A stretch of DNA of 64,000 bases from Cladocopium goreaui (GCA_947184155.2 CAMXCT020001817.1:62001-126000); one strand, 5' to 3'. Numbered from the stretch's first letter, positions 38,701-46,083 are shown. The notes: a model not told the origin generated them from the letters alone. Numbers and translations are program-made.

Positions 38701-38717
38701 CTTGTTGCCGGTCGAAT
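14596..38717 (-). CDS. UvrD/SRS2-like superfamily 1 DNA helicase, ~24 kb multi-exon gene
   Basis: A superfamily 1A helicase assembled from more than 20 short minus-strand exons. In order they carry the Q motif, Walker A (AGPGSGKT), motif Ia (AVTYTRKAADEL), Ic (STVHGLALRL), II (VDEWQD across a splice), III (GDDDQRIYAW), the EARWVAEEI block, AILTRTN, DLLAYLRLV, STIHQAKG-LEWDTVFLV, and EEERR-LFYVAMTRARNRL. This order and wording fit the SRS2-like UvrD helicases known from plants and yeast, which use ATP to translocate on single-stranded DNA and remove recombination intermediates. Phases agree at nearly every rebuilt junction, so the gene looks intact where it can be followed. It hosts a nested transporter gene and a retroelement in introns. 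The true start, a middle part (about 37.1-35.8 kb) and the C-terminal end are unresolved. Confidence 0.85.
15255..15294 (-). CDS. Helicase exon: motif VI
   Basis: A 40-base exon encoding LFYVAMTRARNRL, the arginine-finger motif of UvrD helicases. The first base completes the second Arg of EEERR from the exon ending at 18917, so these two exons flank the whole transporter gene. Confidence 0.85.
15587..18693 (-). CDS. Folate/biopterin transporter (FBT/BT1) family protein, five exons
   Basis: Exons 18693-18035, 17438-17020, 16840-16573, 16214-16058 and 15775-15587 join in frame to 563 residues. The protein is a multi-pass carrier of the FBT branch of the major facilitator superfamily, which moves folates or pterins across membranes in plastids, kinetoplastids and apicomplexans. 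Family blocks are clear: RGVTHLPWAMKPMIGLLSD, FGYNKSPYI, FGPKLPFLV, EQYPEGPHFSMVFY across a splice, PGVVILSQLCPPGLEATMYA, and ESAQFENLWV near the C-terminus. The N-terminal ~60 residues are hydrophilic and acidic. Donors are GA, GT, GA and GA. The start is an ATG pair at 18693. Substrate is not readable from sequence. The gene lies wholly within one helicase intron. Confidence 0.93.
17657..17711. repeat. TCTTGGGTCA 10-base repeat in transporter intron 1
   Basis: Five to six perfect tandem copies within the 596-base first intron. Confidence 0.9.
18917..19455 (-). CDS. Helicase exons: motif V and start of motif VI
   Basis: 19455-19384 ends CKVSTIHQAKG. 19140-19055 encodes LEWDTVFLVQCNEMVMPL. 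18957-18917 encodes MQMADEQLEEERR. Joined, these give the hallmark TIHQAKGLEWD and EEERR strings of UvrD proteins. Donors are GA, GC and GC. The last donor opens the intron that contains the transporter gene. Confidence 0.9.
19709..19788. repeat. ACATGTACATA 11-base repeat
   Basis: About seven copies, a self-complementary core (ACATGT), in a helicase intron. Confidence 0.9.
20132..22980 (-). CDS. Helicase exons between the retroelement and motif V
   Basis: 22980-22902 encodes AALRCLREQFGAPAETSLLE, which continues the DS-AALR pattern expected after LRLVAKASDS. 21365-21268 encodes a basic helix ending SRTALEICRA. 21006-20958 encodes AADVLRVILVETG. 20183 to about 20137 encodes LQLMAAAEKYVADN. 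Phases fit from 22980 to 20183; the exon after 20137 is missing from my model. Confidence 0.65.
23496..23663 (-). repeat. Repeat B2 (outer 3' end of the retroelement)
   Basis: 168 bases, 167 identical to B1. The outer border is in a TA-rich run, sharing AT with it. Confidence 0.9.
23692..23738 (-). repeat. Repeat A2 (internal)
   Basis: 47 bases identical to A1. Its GTGAACAT end runs directly into B1 (ATGACGTC), sharing the AT. Confidence 0.92.
23737..23904 (-). repeat. Repeat B1 (internal)
   Basis: 168 bases, abutting A2. It lies 80 bases downstream of the polyprotein stop codon. Confidence 0.92.
23985..30566 (-). CDS. Retroelement polyprotein: gag-like / RT / RNase H / C5-methyltransferase-like / tyrosine recombinase
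   Basis: An uninterrupted 2193-residue frame. Residues 1 to about 333 look gag-like. About 334-585 are probably a shadow of a gag segment in another frame. The RT spans about 930-1210, with ILDSRPSN near 978-985 and catalytic IDDF with D1121 and D1122. RNase H spans about 1370-1460, with E1378, D1403 and NPADDPTR at 1449-1456. A cytosine-5-methyltransferase-like domain follows: DLYSG at 1628-1632 (motif I), SPVC with C1686 (motif IV), ENP at 1744-1746 (motif VI) and RKRTKF at 1783-1788 (motif VIII). A tyrosine recombinase is last, with R2020, R2123, H2148 and Y2155; the first His of its HxxR box is Gly (G2120). Domain calls rest on motifs read by eye. Confidence 0.85.
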   Translation of the reverse strand: MEAEADFGAEADLDLGPEEPMRMQDHYVVVNDVVNYYFQSGKLPLAAGSGVCEVIIITEAEGKLLVALPAEVWSRRVNTRLLDQRGLARPVLCSVVGCHPESRDMQDESVNLRVWIGFLSDALAAAIDFDVPDRMALDYPILSSPLPEFIPYSQSLVEVMQERFSFFSAESGGGAPTDSKGPAVPSAEARLGAVESTLADIQKSLAVLLESPKAASLPGPSQARPPALRPAGVAPKRSADRVKILEPSAKLSGLDGSVVQAALAAGVPEEHLREMSEFLRRNPNRMGDIPTNRGKAKELDDLSDSEDEEAEVEESLNAQMQPGSPGDGGVAKAKAHESLLCPCREQIEQKESGRAFRLRKCKQRRVWVGKLTTQCSRLETVEGQPREGPGAHLQVHREQHGFGLSESSSCSRNPSSGRDRERMAGIKEPPDELHVSCEMDVGSCRDLGFIDERRSCSGQSQSGSVSRSSGPGVNRPRVLATEQCHDVRTSSSLQFLCRPSSARATRPSAHSLDRQPLDRAVSGPCQRDGQLPRSQETPEQRHQARAARPSSCSKGESQSQSEGRSKRGKRRGKEGRHSGSRCRELARTVGTSCMPKMPKNKKLPDQCYLGSEKFKYKNLPCHNRLGSKNLKYKNLSGSQGTDSKKFALAGGEQKAEKIGAANRTDGDAPSRPAIRVPGAAAGTYEGRSIFNSMMRNLLKSQCGFGRFARSSIGLAEPSVALTEPSSKGFPLPLPYPEVFRKGWKASAEEVSRKKMMNCCIVCLNYLHLGRPSNCPANLKAGNRLSKSQWSIVRRLEVFLDDWISCEKVGPSAMGRTAPKVESLEEMLEKLSQVARELSKLGVEAYFPTTYVSPKLGSSKSDAGLVVGQLNHAPFSTFKPVDPARLKFTGRPEFDPVPFLDPISAEVYNSPLQCSLDPGDFVGSVPFVQVHCSPEKKLELFNLLDHSGRLALHPPSAVRPKFAAGLFSVVKNLEYDRLILDSRPSNLLEQPLQRWVRSLASSESLCRLYIPPNQKILTSSNDLKDFYYLFKISEERSRKNILAGPITPSQASSFSCFREEFWGEEKLYGSLCTLAMGDSQAVGLAQTCHLSLALRSGVRSDQLLTLSGQIPRGPNYTGIVIDDFVSLAEVNREATLPSASAAEADRMYNTYAAVKLIPNKEKACRDETKATFWGSDFDGDRGLCRGTLSRAIPLAGLVLRVCQLGHSTVELLQIICGSLVSLFLYRRRLLSLMDAVFQSSVDRKGDEIVKLSGRALGELLMMVVLLPFACANLRAQFRDRISATDASDVAEAGVRATIPCTVAQELCRHSLKKSVWSKLLPPGKAWFRARGLLDPLEELPEGEEPIQTNPLWECLARSLQYRKVFATHVKSRRHINIGELRAFLRMESINGFDKPCSRELYGLDSQVVLGAVCKGRSSSAALNRELTKSLGNMLGLELYDELMYFETSLNPADDPTRGKAVQEAVEAPPFWWPLLERQEFQKFDAWLEANGLGFQSISGLPDFSELYSETTCFSDSTAPFVESRACSDFPRGSYDESVPAAWDDSSLPVSPKTGEACRSRMTDHAESLPHAKSLEAAVANFLAAFSCGHHQMTVAEAEACVRFLRRLDVNQFHSKLESQFFPSRPGYLDLYSGEKGIAKEIACHSWCVTFELLDGIGQDLNDEQLRDDITSVTRAGLFWGVGASPVCASFSVAITPPVRTSLHPEGIPEMNEKMKVKVLEGNSSVAWLVALLCVCLGMNIIFWLENPAGSWMFKQPNFKAFLEKYLGKCGFWICDYCRFGTAWRKRTKFLTSSLIKDSKTCCNQKHRHLLLRGRSPFHRKSWTLVAQAYPKGVVKTVSKAMMISANIISKPAKFSSSCFARCNTLRIGEALNPGPKQNRDFLLENVSLISARTQALQSKIWEWFVQWSNGELGKNAASSIRQNPVLCAMLVKEFGNHLFSTGKSLYILRHLVVYIQKSQIEVRPYLGICWDLIQKWELVEPPVHRVPLPLGVLKSMTMVALSWKWFRFAGAIVLAFYGITRPGEVLRGTRADLVLPEDLLSDQHSKVYFRIREPKSRRRGKGRIQHASIDSEEICNFLRKVFGQTPHDALLYPISESSFRRRWNAICQHLGILKEHNLTPGSLRAGGAVYEYQRSANLTNLLWRMRIQHLGTLENYVQEVACQTFVGKLSPHSRHMIQLLAALFDSSLGAFKCT
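28811..29566 (-). CDS. Gag C-terminal half in the +1 frame
   Basis: About 251 codons open in the frame one base ahead of the polyprotein. The protein here looks genuine: it has SSRRNAAALRLLKDSLV, then helical and Trp-containing segments (LMNYTSHVRWTWAVAGIWDS), then a Lys/Gly-rich basic tail before a stop. The polyprotein frame over the same bases is Arg/Ser-rich with no structure. The switch point is near 29567 (residues 330-334 of the polyprotein). This suggests either a small indel in this copy or programmed frameshifting. A basic tail with a stop, followed by pol one frame back, is a normal gag-pol arrangement. Confidence 0.6.
   Translation of the reverse strand, partial: KLTKVCSALAENRSSKKSLEGLLDSGSASSDGSGLGSSRRNAAALRLLKDSLVKDPELIYKSIESNMASDFLSRPAAPGTPLAGATARGWLESRSRLMNYTSHVRWTWAVAGIWDSLMRGEVAQARARAALLVAAADQASIDQGSWLLSNVMMLEPAAPFSSFAGHHPPGPQDLQHTALIDSRWIELFLGHVKEMDSYQEAKKRLSRDTKREQPDPRPAAKEKAKAKAKGGAKGGKGGGKKEDTVEADAGN
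30569..31132 (-). CDS. Retroelement ORF1: coiled-coil protein
   Basis: 187 residues from the ATG at 31132, which lies inside the end of ORF0. Residues about 7-48 form a leucine/arginine/glutamate heptad pattern (ENRLLREEVRLLSARVDDL). The rest is polar with a segment NPAVRAGICKDIGRFIRRAL. There is no RNA-binding zinc knuckle. It could be a nucleocapsid-like or chaperone protein comparable to ORF1 proteins of other retroelements; that role is inferred. Its TAG stop is two bases before the ATG of the polyprotein, in a different frame, suggesting reinitiation or separate spliced-leader messages. Confidence 0.6.
   Translation of the reverse strand: MSNTASPGLRRAEQENRLLREEVRLLSARVDDLTDQLSALRLDLEVSRVSGEQSCQSDLPAASVSAASETGPYPLPEGLPPDLAHLNPAVRAGICKDIGRFIRRALAGEHRGSSGRNRLNLSSRLWLVFRNYRGEVSTQPCKLFHRFSEAKAECSGERGDLGDSIFIGLPALSDARIVVAEAGATLP
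31125..31451 (-). CDS. Retroelement ORF0: small membrane protein
   Basis: 108 residues from an ATG. There is a weak hydrophobic stretch at about residues 12-27 and a strong glycine-rich transmembrane helix at about 55-78 (LIIFGSGIALGLGFGLFLDL), followed by a basic segment KERWRRFLLGR. It has no signal to a known family. It is the first ORF of the element, starting just inside A1. Its stop codon overlaps the next ORF in the string ATGAGTAA. Small membrane proteins are not a standard part of DIRS-type elements as I know them. It could be a captured gene or an element-specific factor. Confidence 0.6.
   Translation of the reverse strand: MPNQLAVGAVGGSVSTFILSLLHHLVVQSEPGIAIPDLTCNCPELNLDWDNYSQLIIFGSGIALGLGFGLFLDLLWVVKERWRRFLLGRLFVNQTPSSNRALHKVLHE
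31462..31508 (-). repeat. Repeat A1 (outer 5' end of the retroelement)
   Basis: 47 bases identical to A2. The outer end GTGAACAT meets ATATATTT of the flank. The ATG of the first ORF begins only 11 bases inside it. Confidence 0.92.
31509..32089. other. Helicase intron sequence flanking the retroelement
   Basis: AT-rich with A-run-containing repeats (near 31690-31760). No gene seen. Confidence 0.5.
32090..32749 (-). CDS. Helicase exons: RTN block and DLLAYLRLV
   Basis: 32749-32697 encodes SAILTRTNASATVFAK (motif IV region). 32458-32366 encodes ALSQLGLPVWPSARKGSLLS. 32140-32090 encodes VLDLLAYLRLVAKASDS. Phases join cleanly (1, 0, 0). The next exon is more than 9 kb away on the far side of the retroelement. 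Confidence 0.8.
33307..35388 (-). CDS. Helicase exons: motifs II, III and domain 2 start
   Basis: 35388-35365 is a 24-base micro-exon (MLFVDEWQ). 35274-35205 follows (DIDTEQQDFLARLL, then ITAV). 34217-34186 supplies GDDDQRIYAWR. 34045 to about 33947 has LGANHR, matching the family NYRS block. 33373-33307 carries VAKECLNAEARWVAEEIQR. The Walker B Asp-Glu and the motif III Gln are intact. The split of VDEWQ|D exactly at a GA-donor intron gives a perfect motif II when joined. Confidence 0.85.
34690..35046. repeat. Compound minisatellite with (CACCC)n blocks
   Basis: Two alternating modules: a ~34-base unit (GCGTAGCGTAGCATCACATC and the following TGTCTTGCAG) and a (CACCC)3-5 run. Together they form a higher-order repeat of about 125 bases present nearly three times, inside a helicase intron. 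Confidence 0.9.
35833..37097 (-). CDS. Probable interior helicase exons (unresolved)
   Basis: Between motifs Ic and II the family has a variable stretch. Candidate exons here are 37097-37024 (LGQPQLQELFSYLEAG), about 36808-36733 (EILHGAALEASKKYGQTVAK), about 36063-35996 (ELRKQRLLDISEVIEAA) and 35905-35833 (VAVRHFTPHHVLQHHRVLKS). Each has an AG acceptor and a plausible donor, but the joining phases were not all solved. Some may be false or belong to another gene. Confidence 0.45.
37688..38717 (-). CDS. Helicase exons: Q motif, motifs I, Ia, Ic
   Basis: Five exons: 38717-38641 (LSAEQREAI, Q motif), 38368-38308 (LLILAGPGSGKTHFL, ATP-binding P-loop), 38156-38112 (VTRIRQALSESVPAE), 37913-37860 (IIAVTYTRKAADEL, motif Ia) and 37729-37688 (VSTVHGLALRLR, motif Ic). 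Donors are GT, GA, GC, GT and GT. Each junction keeps frame: the first exon ends with two bases of a Pro codon completed by the first base of the second exon. Confidence 0.85.
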
Positions 38718-38964
38718 CTGTGAAATGCACCAATGCCATGACAACCAATGACGATGACTCCATGACAAGAAGCATTAAGAAGTCAAGAACAACAGAAGAA
38801 ACACATCAGCTCCGTGCGTGTATCAAGTCACTGCAGAGACGTCTTGCTTAGATACTTCTTGCTTAGATATCTTGTGATACTTGCTATTACTTGCTACTCG
38901 CTTGTTTTGACATGCATCTTGCATCCTCTTTACAAGAATACTTATCACAGCAATTCACAACGAG

Positions 38965-39369
38965 CTAAGACGAGGTCTTTGCAGTTTCGGGCTGCGACAT
39001 CTGGGAATTCGGAAAGTGCTTGGAGCGAGTGGGAGCCGGCGCAGCCCGCTCATCCATGCGGCCCAGTTGGATCAGTTGGGTGCTTGGATCGAACAAATCT
39101 GAGTCCTCAACTGAACCCGCTGAACCCTTCGCATCTTTCGCATCTTCCAGGGCTGGACATCCGTTGGAATTTGTCATGTCGACACGGCATGGTCCACTTG
39201 CACCATTGGACTCGTCTGAGTCGCAGGTTGCGAAAGGACTTTGATGGGAGCGCATGGCATTCCTTTCGCGGATCGCGCCAGTCACCTTCCAGAAACACTT
39301 CACAGCAAGCACTTGAAGCACGCCAATGGATACGAGTACGTGGCGTCCTCCATGCCATAACTTCAACAT
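38965..39369 (-). CDS. Candidate N-terminal exon(s) upstream of the helicase core
   Basis: An open frame of 134 codons from an ATG at 39369. It has a short hydrophobic stretch and then an acidic/serine-rich part (DSDESNGASG, EDSDLFDPS), just upstream of the Q-motif exon and on the same strand. An N-terminal acidic extension would suit the helicase. The splice phase to 38717 was not solved, and a second minus frame (EVFLEGDWRDPRKECHALPS) is also plausible. Confidence 0.35.
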   Translation of the reverse strand: MLKLWHGGRHVLVSIGVLQVLAVKCFWKVTGAIRERNAMRSHQSPFATCDSDESNGASGPCRVDMTNSNGCPALEDAKDAKGSAGSVEDSDLFDPSTQLIQLGRMDERAAPAPTRSKHFPNSQMSQPETAKTSS

Positions 39370-41979
39370 ACTTCAACCATTTGAACTTGCAGATTAATAA
39401 TGATTAATATATGGTTATATAATGGGTGTGAAATGGAATCAAAACAAAGAGAACTACAATGTCACTACAACATGTGGCAAACGTGCCGCAAGACTTGAGG
39501 GCACCTGTGGCGATGCAACAGGTCGACTTGCTGCGTGCGACTTCCTTGAGCGACCTCGACAATCTTCGACAATCACATCTTCATCAAATCTTCATCACAT
39601 CTGATATGCCACCACAACGTTCAGCCTTGACAAGGGCTTGCACGCGGGACCTCGGGAGTTGCCATCACGGGCACCTTTTGGTACACAGCGTTCGTTGATG
39701 TCCTTCAACCATCTCTTTACGATTCTTTCTTATTCTTTCTGATTCTTTACATGTTGCATTCTGTTCATTTCTGTTCCATACCAAGCCATGATTTGTGGAT
39801 CTTGTGGATCAGCTGCCATCAGCTGCGCACGATTCCTCGGCTCTGGCGATGGTTTTGGCTGAAAATCGGCACTTGAACTTTGTCGACTTCACCAGTCCCT
39901 GCCGGGGGCTTAAATCGTGGAGACATCAAGAGGGCACCCCAAGGGCCTCAAAATTTACATGCCACATCCATCTACATCCATCACATTATCCATCTACATC
40001 CAGGAAGAGGTTCCAAAATATTCCAAGCCTGTAGCAGCAGATAGCAAGCCCTGCTGCGCTAAATAAGCATCTATGTCTGCAAAAGGCGACCCTCCTTAGA
40101 AAGCGAATGAAACTGCTGCAGCTCACCTCCAAAGAGTCCCAACATGTCCCAACACTGCGAATAAACCGTTCCCAAAATGGATCAATATGGCATAAAATAT
40201 CATGAAATCACATAAAATCAATGTCTGCTCTGGACTGCATTCCATGAAATATCAGGATATTTCACAACCTGAGCTTGGAGCGGACACGTCGCGGCATGGC
40301 CAACTGAGTCGTGAGATGTCGGGAGATGTCGGGAGTTGAGCCACAGCTGCAGCTTGCCACAGCTACAGTCACAGGCCACACGGCCACACGGCCACACGGG
40401 GCCATATGGGCCATACTATGCCATGCTTATGAAATCATATGAAATCATGCAGTTGCAAATCAAACAAGGATATACAAAGATCAAACAACACCAAGTTGAA
40501 AACCTATAAATACCTATAAATACCTATAATACCTCAGAAAATTCAGGTCATCTGTATGTCACGATGTTCATGTCCTTTTCTGTCTTTTTTCTGTCCTTTT
40601 TTCTATGCCGATAATTATGCGCTTTGTCTTTGACATGGCCCAAGCAGCAGCCAATTCAGCGCCAGGCCTGCGGAGTGGCGAAACATTAACAAAACTCGCA
40701 AGGCTCTCGACAAGTATCGACGAATGCGATGACGAATGCAATGACGAATGCATCATGATGCGCTGGACTTGGCACCGTGTGGATCGTGCGGCACCTAGAA
40801 AACGACAACATCAATTTGTGGCCGCAGCGCCTTAGGTGCACCAGCTTCGGAAAACTGCAAGTAAGTCCAAGTCCAAAGGGTGACGAAAACTGAGTCCTCC
40901 ACCACGCATCAAAAAGTGCAAGTATGGCACCAGCATGAGGTGGAAAAACCCGTGTCCCCAACCTGCACCATTGCTGACCCAGAACAGTTCAAAGATGTTA
41001 AAAGGCTCCATGTGGCGCAAAAACGTTTGGTCCAAAACTGAATTCCAGAACGAAGAACATCGAACAATTATATGACTAAAACATACTAAAACATACTGAT
41101 TGAAACATTAACATTGATTAACATATTAAAACATATTAAAACAATGAGTTGGATTCCAGCCATGTCCAGCCTCCCATCTTGGGACCCAGAGACTGAAAAA
41201 TGCATGCAAGGCACCAAGACCTTAATCGAACTGATCGAATCTTGAAACCCGGCACAACACAAAGGGAAGTCGAAACGCTACAAAGCTGGGAATTCGACGC
41301 CGCAATCCCCACATAATTGATGTAGTCGCAACGCATGAGAACTGGTAGGGTGTACAGGAAAACCTCTGGTGGGATAGCCCCACAAATTGGACTTCAGCCC
41401 ACTGCGCCATTGCCAAAGGGTCTCAAAATGTTTCAAGCTAATCTTGACGGTGAACAAAGGATACACTTGCCATACAATAGCCATCAAAATCTAACGGACG
41501 ATACAACGTCAGGTGTGTCTATAAAGCTAAGATAAGCTAAGGCCACACCGGTATGGCAATGTGAGTGCTCATAATGATTGCTCTGTTTCTGAGGCATGTG
41601 CAGCAAACGCCACCCAGTAGTTCTCATGCCTGCCTCCACGCCTCTCACAAGCAGATGCATCTCTCTCCTTCTCCGGACGTTGTGTCTGTGATGTCTGTGC
41701 ATCTTGCAGTCACTTGGTGTCCTTACCCTCCTTTTAAACCTCATTCAGAAAGATTGTTCAGTCAAGTTGCATGTTATGTTACTTTATTTTTTGATATTTT
41801 TTGCATGTATGTTGTGCTATGTTGCATCTTGCATGTTGCATGATATTTCAACATTTCATCAGAGCCCTCAGCAGCCCTCAGCAGCCCTCAGCAGCACCTT
41901 CCCAGGGCCAAACTGCGCAGCAACGAAAGGATGCCTTACCACTACAGGGGCAAAATTTGAGTTTCATCAGTTTCATCCA
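39370..41979. other. No gene recognised
   Basis: Intergenic or intronic sequence with many 8-11 base duplications. Frames on both strands carry no recognisable motif. Confidence 0.35.
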
Positions 41980-44320
41980 TCAAATGTGGCATTGTATGCA
42001 TCGTATCATTTGTGTGTATTGATGTGACGAGCTGAGCCTCAAGCATCCAACGTTGATCACTATGAGGAAGATAGTGTAGGAGATATCTCCGTGCGACTCT
42101 GCCCACCCAAAAGCAATGCAGCCTGCATTTTTTGAGATGGTAAGAGTTCTCCTAGATGCTAAAGGATGCGAAAAGATGCTAGAAGATAGACTCATAGACA
42201 TTCCAAAAGAAAAACCATCGCCGTCACATCAACCAAGCTGCACAAATGGATGGCTACTAGGTCAGCGGTCCGGAATGGTGTGTTCAAGGCATCATACCCT
42301 GACATCCTTAGCACATCTTGGCACACCAAATATCCGAAAATGATAGGCACCGAAAATTCCAACATCGGAGATAACTCAGACAACCGCTCCGCCCTTCCAT
42401 GCCAAGATGCCCATAGAAAGCAGCATTGGCTAGGTGGTAAGCCATGCTGACCGGACAATGAAAAAGAGTTGCATATAGCAAAGCCCATACGCCTGGAATG
42501 TGAAGAAAACCATATCATCAGACCCCAACGGGTCATGGCGGCAAAATATCCTTCAGTATTTTCATGGAAGTCCATGTGCTGCCTGGTGGAAAGGATGCGT
42601 CCGCAGCAATATCAGGCGCCATGTAGTAGCCATGAAGTGCTGGAAACAACATCGTTAAGGCACTGAAGACCTGCGGAAAAGACACTTCAAACCTGGGAAA
42701 TTGCAAACATTGCAAATCATGTCCATCATCAAGTCTTTAAACGGAGGATCGGAACAAGCAAGTCGGGTTGACAAGCATGTCACACAAGTGCGGACCCCCA
42801 GCCTCTGGCCAAAATGTTTCCCCAAAGGCAATTTCTGGTTTCAGCCACCGTAGCAGTGACCATTTGGAGATTGTTTTTCTAGATGCCTCGGGGAGCACGA
42901 GTGAAGGTACCAAACACACTTCCAAACCCAAAGAAACAATATAAGAAACATACATAACTCGTCATAGTTTCACTAGTTCCCACGCCTTGAGATCCTTCAG
43001 CGAGGGTGACAATGGCCATGATTTGATTCGATGGCCTGACGATCCAGAAACAAAAATTTAACAGTGTCAAAACACAAATACATAGTAACTATAGTACAAT
43101 CATAGCACAATCATAGTACAATCATAGTACAAGGTACGTTCTATTGCCACAAATTGCCAAGAAAAAAAAAAATTGGCACCAAAGTTCATCTCCCACCTGT
43201 CATGTTGGGCAGACCGCGCTGATTTGAGCCCAACGCTGACCAAACAATAAAGAGCATATGTTTTCAGTTGTCTTCCAAACATCAACAATTTCTACAGTCT
43301 TTGTGCGTTGTACGGGCTCGGGGCTGCATGGTCATTTGTGCCCCTGCATTGCTTGTGTCCCTGAGAGTGACTTAATCCTCCGCAAAATAATCAATGGCGT
43401 TTCTTTACGTTAAAATTATAGTTCCTAGTCTCTGGGGTGAACCATGTGTAGCTACGGATGGGTAGCAGCAAGTAGAAGCACATCGGAGTGTTTTATGCTG
43501 TAAATCCGCACTTTCATGCTACCATCTTATACCATCTTGAAAATTTAAAAAGGGATCAGCTATCTGCCTGGATTTGGCAGCGTGTACGCACAACGTTTGT
43601 AAGGGGACTTAGTTGATCTTAGTTGTTCACATGTCCGCACCTGCAATGCTAGATCCACACCAAAGTTGTCTTTCAATTTCCTCTGGTCACATGTGCAAAC
43701 CCTTTTTGGTTGGAACACCACGGCGGCCCGTCGGCCTCTAAACCAAATCTTGCATTGTTGTTTTTATTTTCTGAATTTTCCGCCCTCCCGCCACTCAACA
43801 ACCAACACCACGCGAACAATACATCCACCGGCCGTGGGCCTTACAGAAGGATTATGTGTTTTTTCGGGTATTTGATATGGTCAAGTTGCCTCGTTTTTGA
43901 ATTCACGCCGGCTTTTGCAATCAAATGCATACATCTTTAAGGCATCCACCTCCGTTTACGCATAGAACGCATAGCAAATGCAAGGCCGCAGGGATGCTAC
44001 GTATCAATATCCCTGAAGTATGGGTGCAACCGTGGTGGCACATTGGAAGTTGCATCCCATGCAGGCACTGATAAAATGAGCAAACACAATGATGTGAAAA
44101 CCAACCTGGGAATATGTTGAAATTCATGTGCGACATTGTGATATAGTTCATGACAGAAATTGAAATAAAATTGGTGGTGCCCAGGTGCGATAGCAAAACA
44201 ACTGACCCATCACGGAACTTACTGCAGTTCAACCAAACTTGATGGTTCAACCGTATGCAGGCAATGACTTTGTAGCAAAGCAGGGACAAACCCAAAGCAA
44301 GCTGCCACTTCTGGACACAG
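41980..44320 (-). CDS. Exons of a multi-pass membrane protein, possibly an MFS-type carrier
   Basis: Minus-strand segments with membrane helices. About 44320-44105 has LALGLSLLCYKVIACI and LLSHLGTTNFISISVM. About 43260-43197 has FIVWSALGSNQRGLPNMT and ends at a GT donor. About 43045-42960 has RPSNQIMAIVTLAEGSQGVG. About 42900-42780 has PEASRKTISKWSLLRWLKP. About 42560-42330 has GYFAAMTRWGLMIWF and LLYATLFHCPVSMAYHLANA. About 42125-42040 has SHGDISYTIFLIVINVG. The PEASRK block after a helix resembles the loop after helix 6 of drug/proton antiporter-like MFS proteins, a weak argument. Borders and phases were not solved. Confidence 0.45.
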
Positions 44321-44436
44321 AACCTTTTTTGTCATATTATTCTACCCTGCTGTTTGGAGGCCGCAACGTGTCCTCCAAAGAATGCCATGTTTTTTTGGGT
44401 TCATGATCTCGCACTGCGAACATGAACACGAAGAAC

Positions 44437-44444
44437 AACAACAA

Positions 44445-44481
<37 letters not shown>

Positions 44482-44577
44482 AACAACCAACAAATCATTG
44501 GGCATAAACATAGATACGTAGATACATAGATACATAGATACATAGATACATAGATACATAGATACATAGATACATAG

Positions 44578-44610
<33 letters not shown>

Positions 44611-45481
44611 TAGATAGATAGATAGTTACATACATACATAAGCAAACATAATCACACATAATCATATATAATCATACATAATCATACATAATCATACATT
44701 CATACATACATTCATACATTCATACATTCATTCATACATTCATACATTCATACATTCATACATTCACTCATACATACATACATTCATACATACATTCATA
44801 CACACATACATACAAACATACATACATACATGCATACATACATACATACATATGTACGTACGTACGTCCATCCAGCCATCCATCCACCCATCCATCCATC
44901 CGTCCATGTTTGCTTGTTTGTTTCCTTCCTTCTTTTCTTCCTTACTTCCATGCATACTTCCATCCATACATACATACATACATGCATACATACATACATA
45001 CATTACTACTTGCTTAGTTAGTTAGTCAGTCAGTCAGTCAGTCAGTCAGTTAGTCAGTTTGTCAGTTAGTCAGTTAGTCAGTTAGTCAGTTTGTCAGTTA
45101 GTCAGTTAGTCAGTTAGTCAGTTCAGTTAGTCAGTTAGTCAGTTCAGTTAGGCAGTTAGGCAGTTAGGCAGTTAGGCAGTTAGCTAGTTAGCTAGCTAGC
45201 TAGTTAGCAAGTGAGCTAGTTAGCTAGTTAGCTAGTTAGCTAGTTAGCTAGTTAGCTAGTTAGCTAGTTAGCTAGTTAGCTAGCTAGCTAGTTAGTTAGT
45301 TAGTGAGTTAGTTAGACTAGGTAGTTAGTTAGTTAGACTAGATAGTTAGTTAGTTAGTTAGACTAGATCGTTTGTTAGTTAGACTAGATAGTTAGATAGT
45401 TAGACTAGATAACTAGCTAGATAGATAGATAGATAGTTAGTTAGTTAGATAGTTAGTTGGTTAGTTGGTTGGTTGGTTGGT

Positions 45482-45512
<31 letters not shown>

Positions 45513-46083
45513 TTAGTTGGTTGGTTGGTTGGTTAGTTGGTTAGTTAGTTTGTTTGTTTGTTTCTTAGTTTCTTAGTTACTTAGTTACTTAGTTACTTAC
45601 TTACTCACTTACTCACCCACTCACTTACTAACTTACTCATTTACTCACTTACTCACTTACTCATTTGCTTATTTACTTACCTACTTACTTACCTACTTAC
45701 TTAGTTATTTACTTACTTACTTACTTACCTACCTACTTACTTACCTACTTGCCTACCTACTTACTTACTTACTTACTTACTTACTTATTTACTTCCTTAC
45801 GTGTTGGTTTGCTTGCTTGCTTGCTCGCTTACTTGCTTACTTGCTTCCCTCATGTCTTACTGACATAAAAACATACATAAATATGCGCATGAATACACAC
45901 ATAAACACATACAAAGGTACATAGAGAAATCGGTAGAGGAATAGATAGATAGATGGATGGACAGACAGACAGATTGATAGATAGATAGATAGATCAAGAG
46001 GTAGATAGATAGATAGATAGATAGATAGGTAGATAGATAGATAGATAGATATTAGGTAGATAGATAGGTAGATGGATGGATGG
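44437..46083. repeat. Long compound microsatellite block
   Basis: Consecutive blocks of (CAA/CGACAA), (GATACATA), (GATA), (CATACATT), (GTCAGTTA), (GCTAGTTA), (GGTTAGTT), (TTACTTAC) and (GATA). Period 4 dominates and the motif changes gradually. Long open frames of Tyr/Leu/Ser on both strands are artefacts. Confidence 0.95.

Noticed and set aside
38814-39407. 197-codon plus-strand frame
   Set aside because: The minus strand has acidic, protein-like frames at the same place next to helicase exons; the plus frame has no recognisable segment.
44437-46083. CRISPR-like array
   Set aside because: No constant repeat with unique spacers; it is a continuous tetranucleotide satellite, and the genome is eukaryotic.
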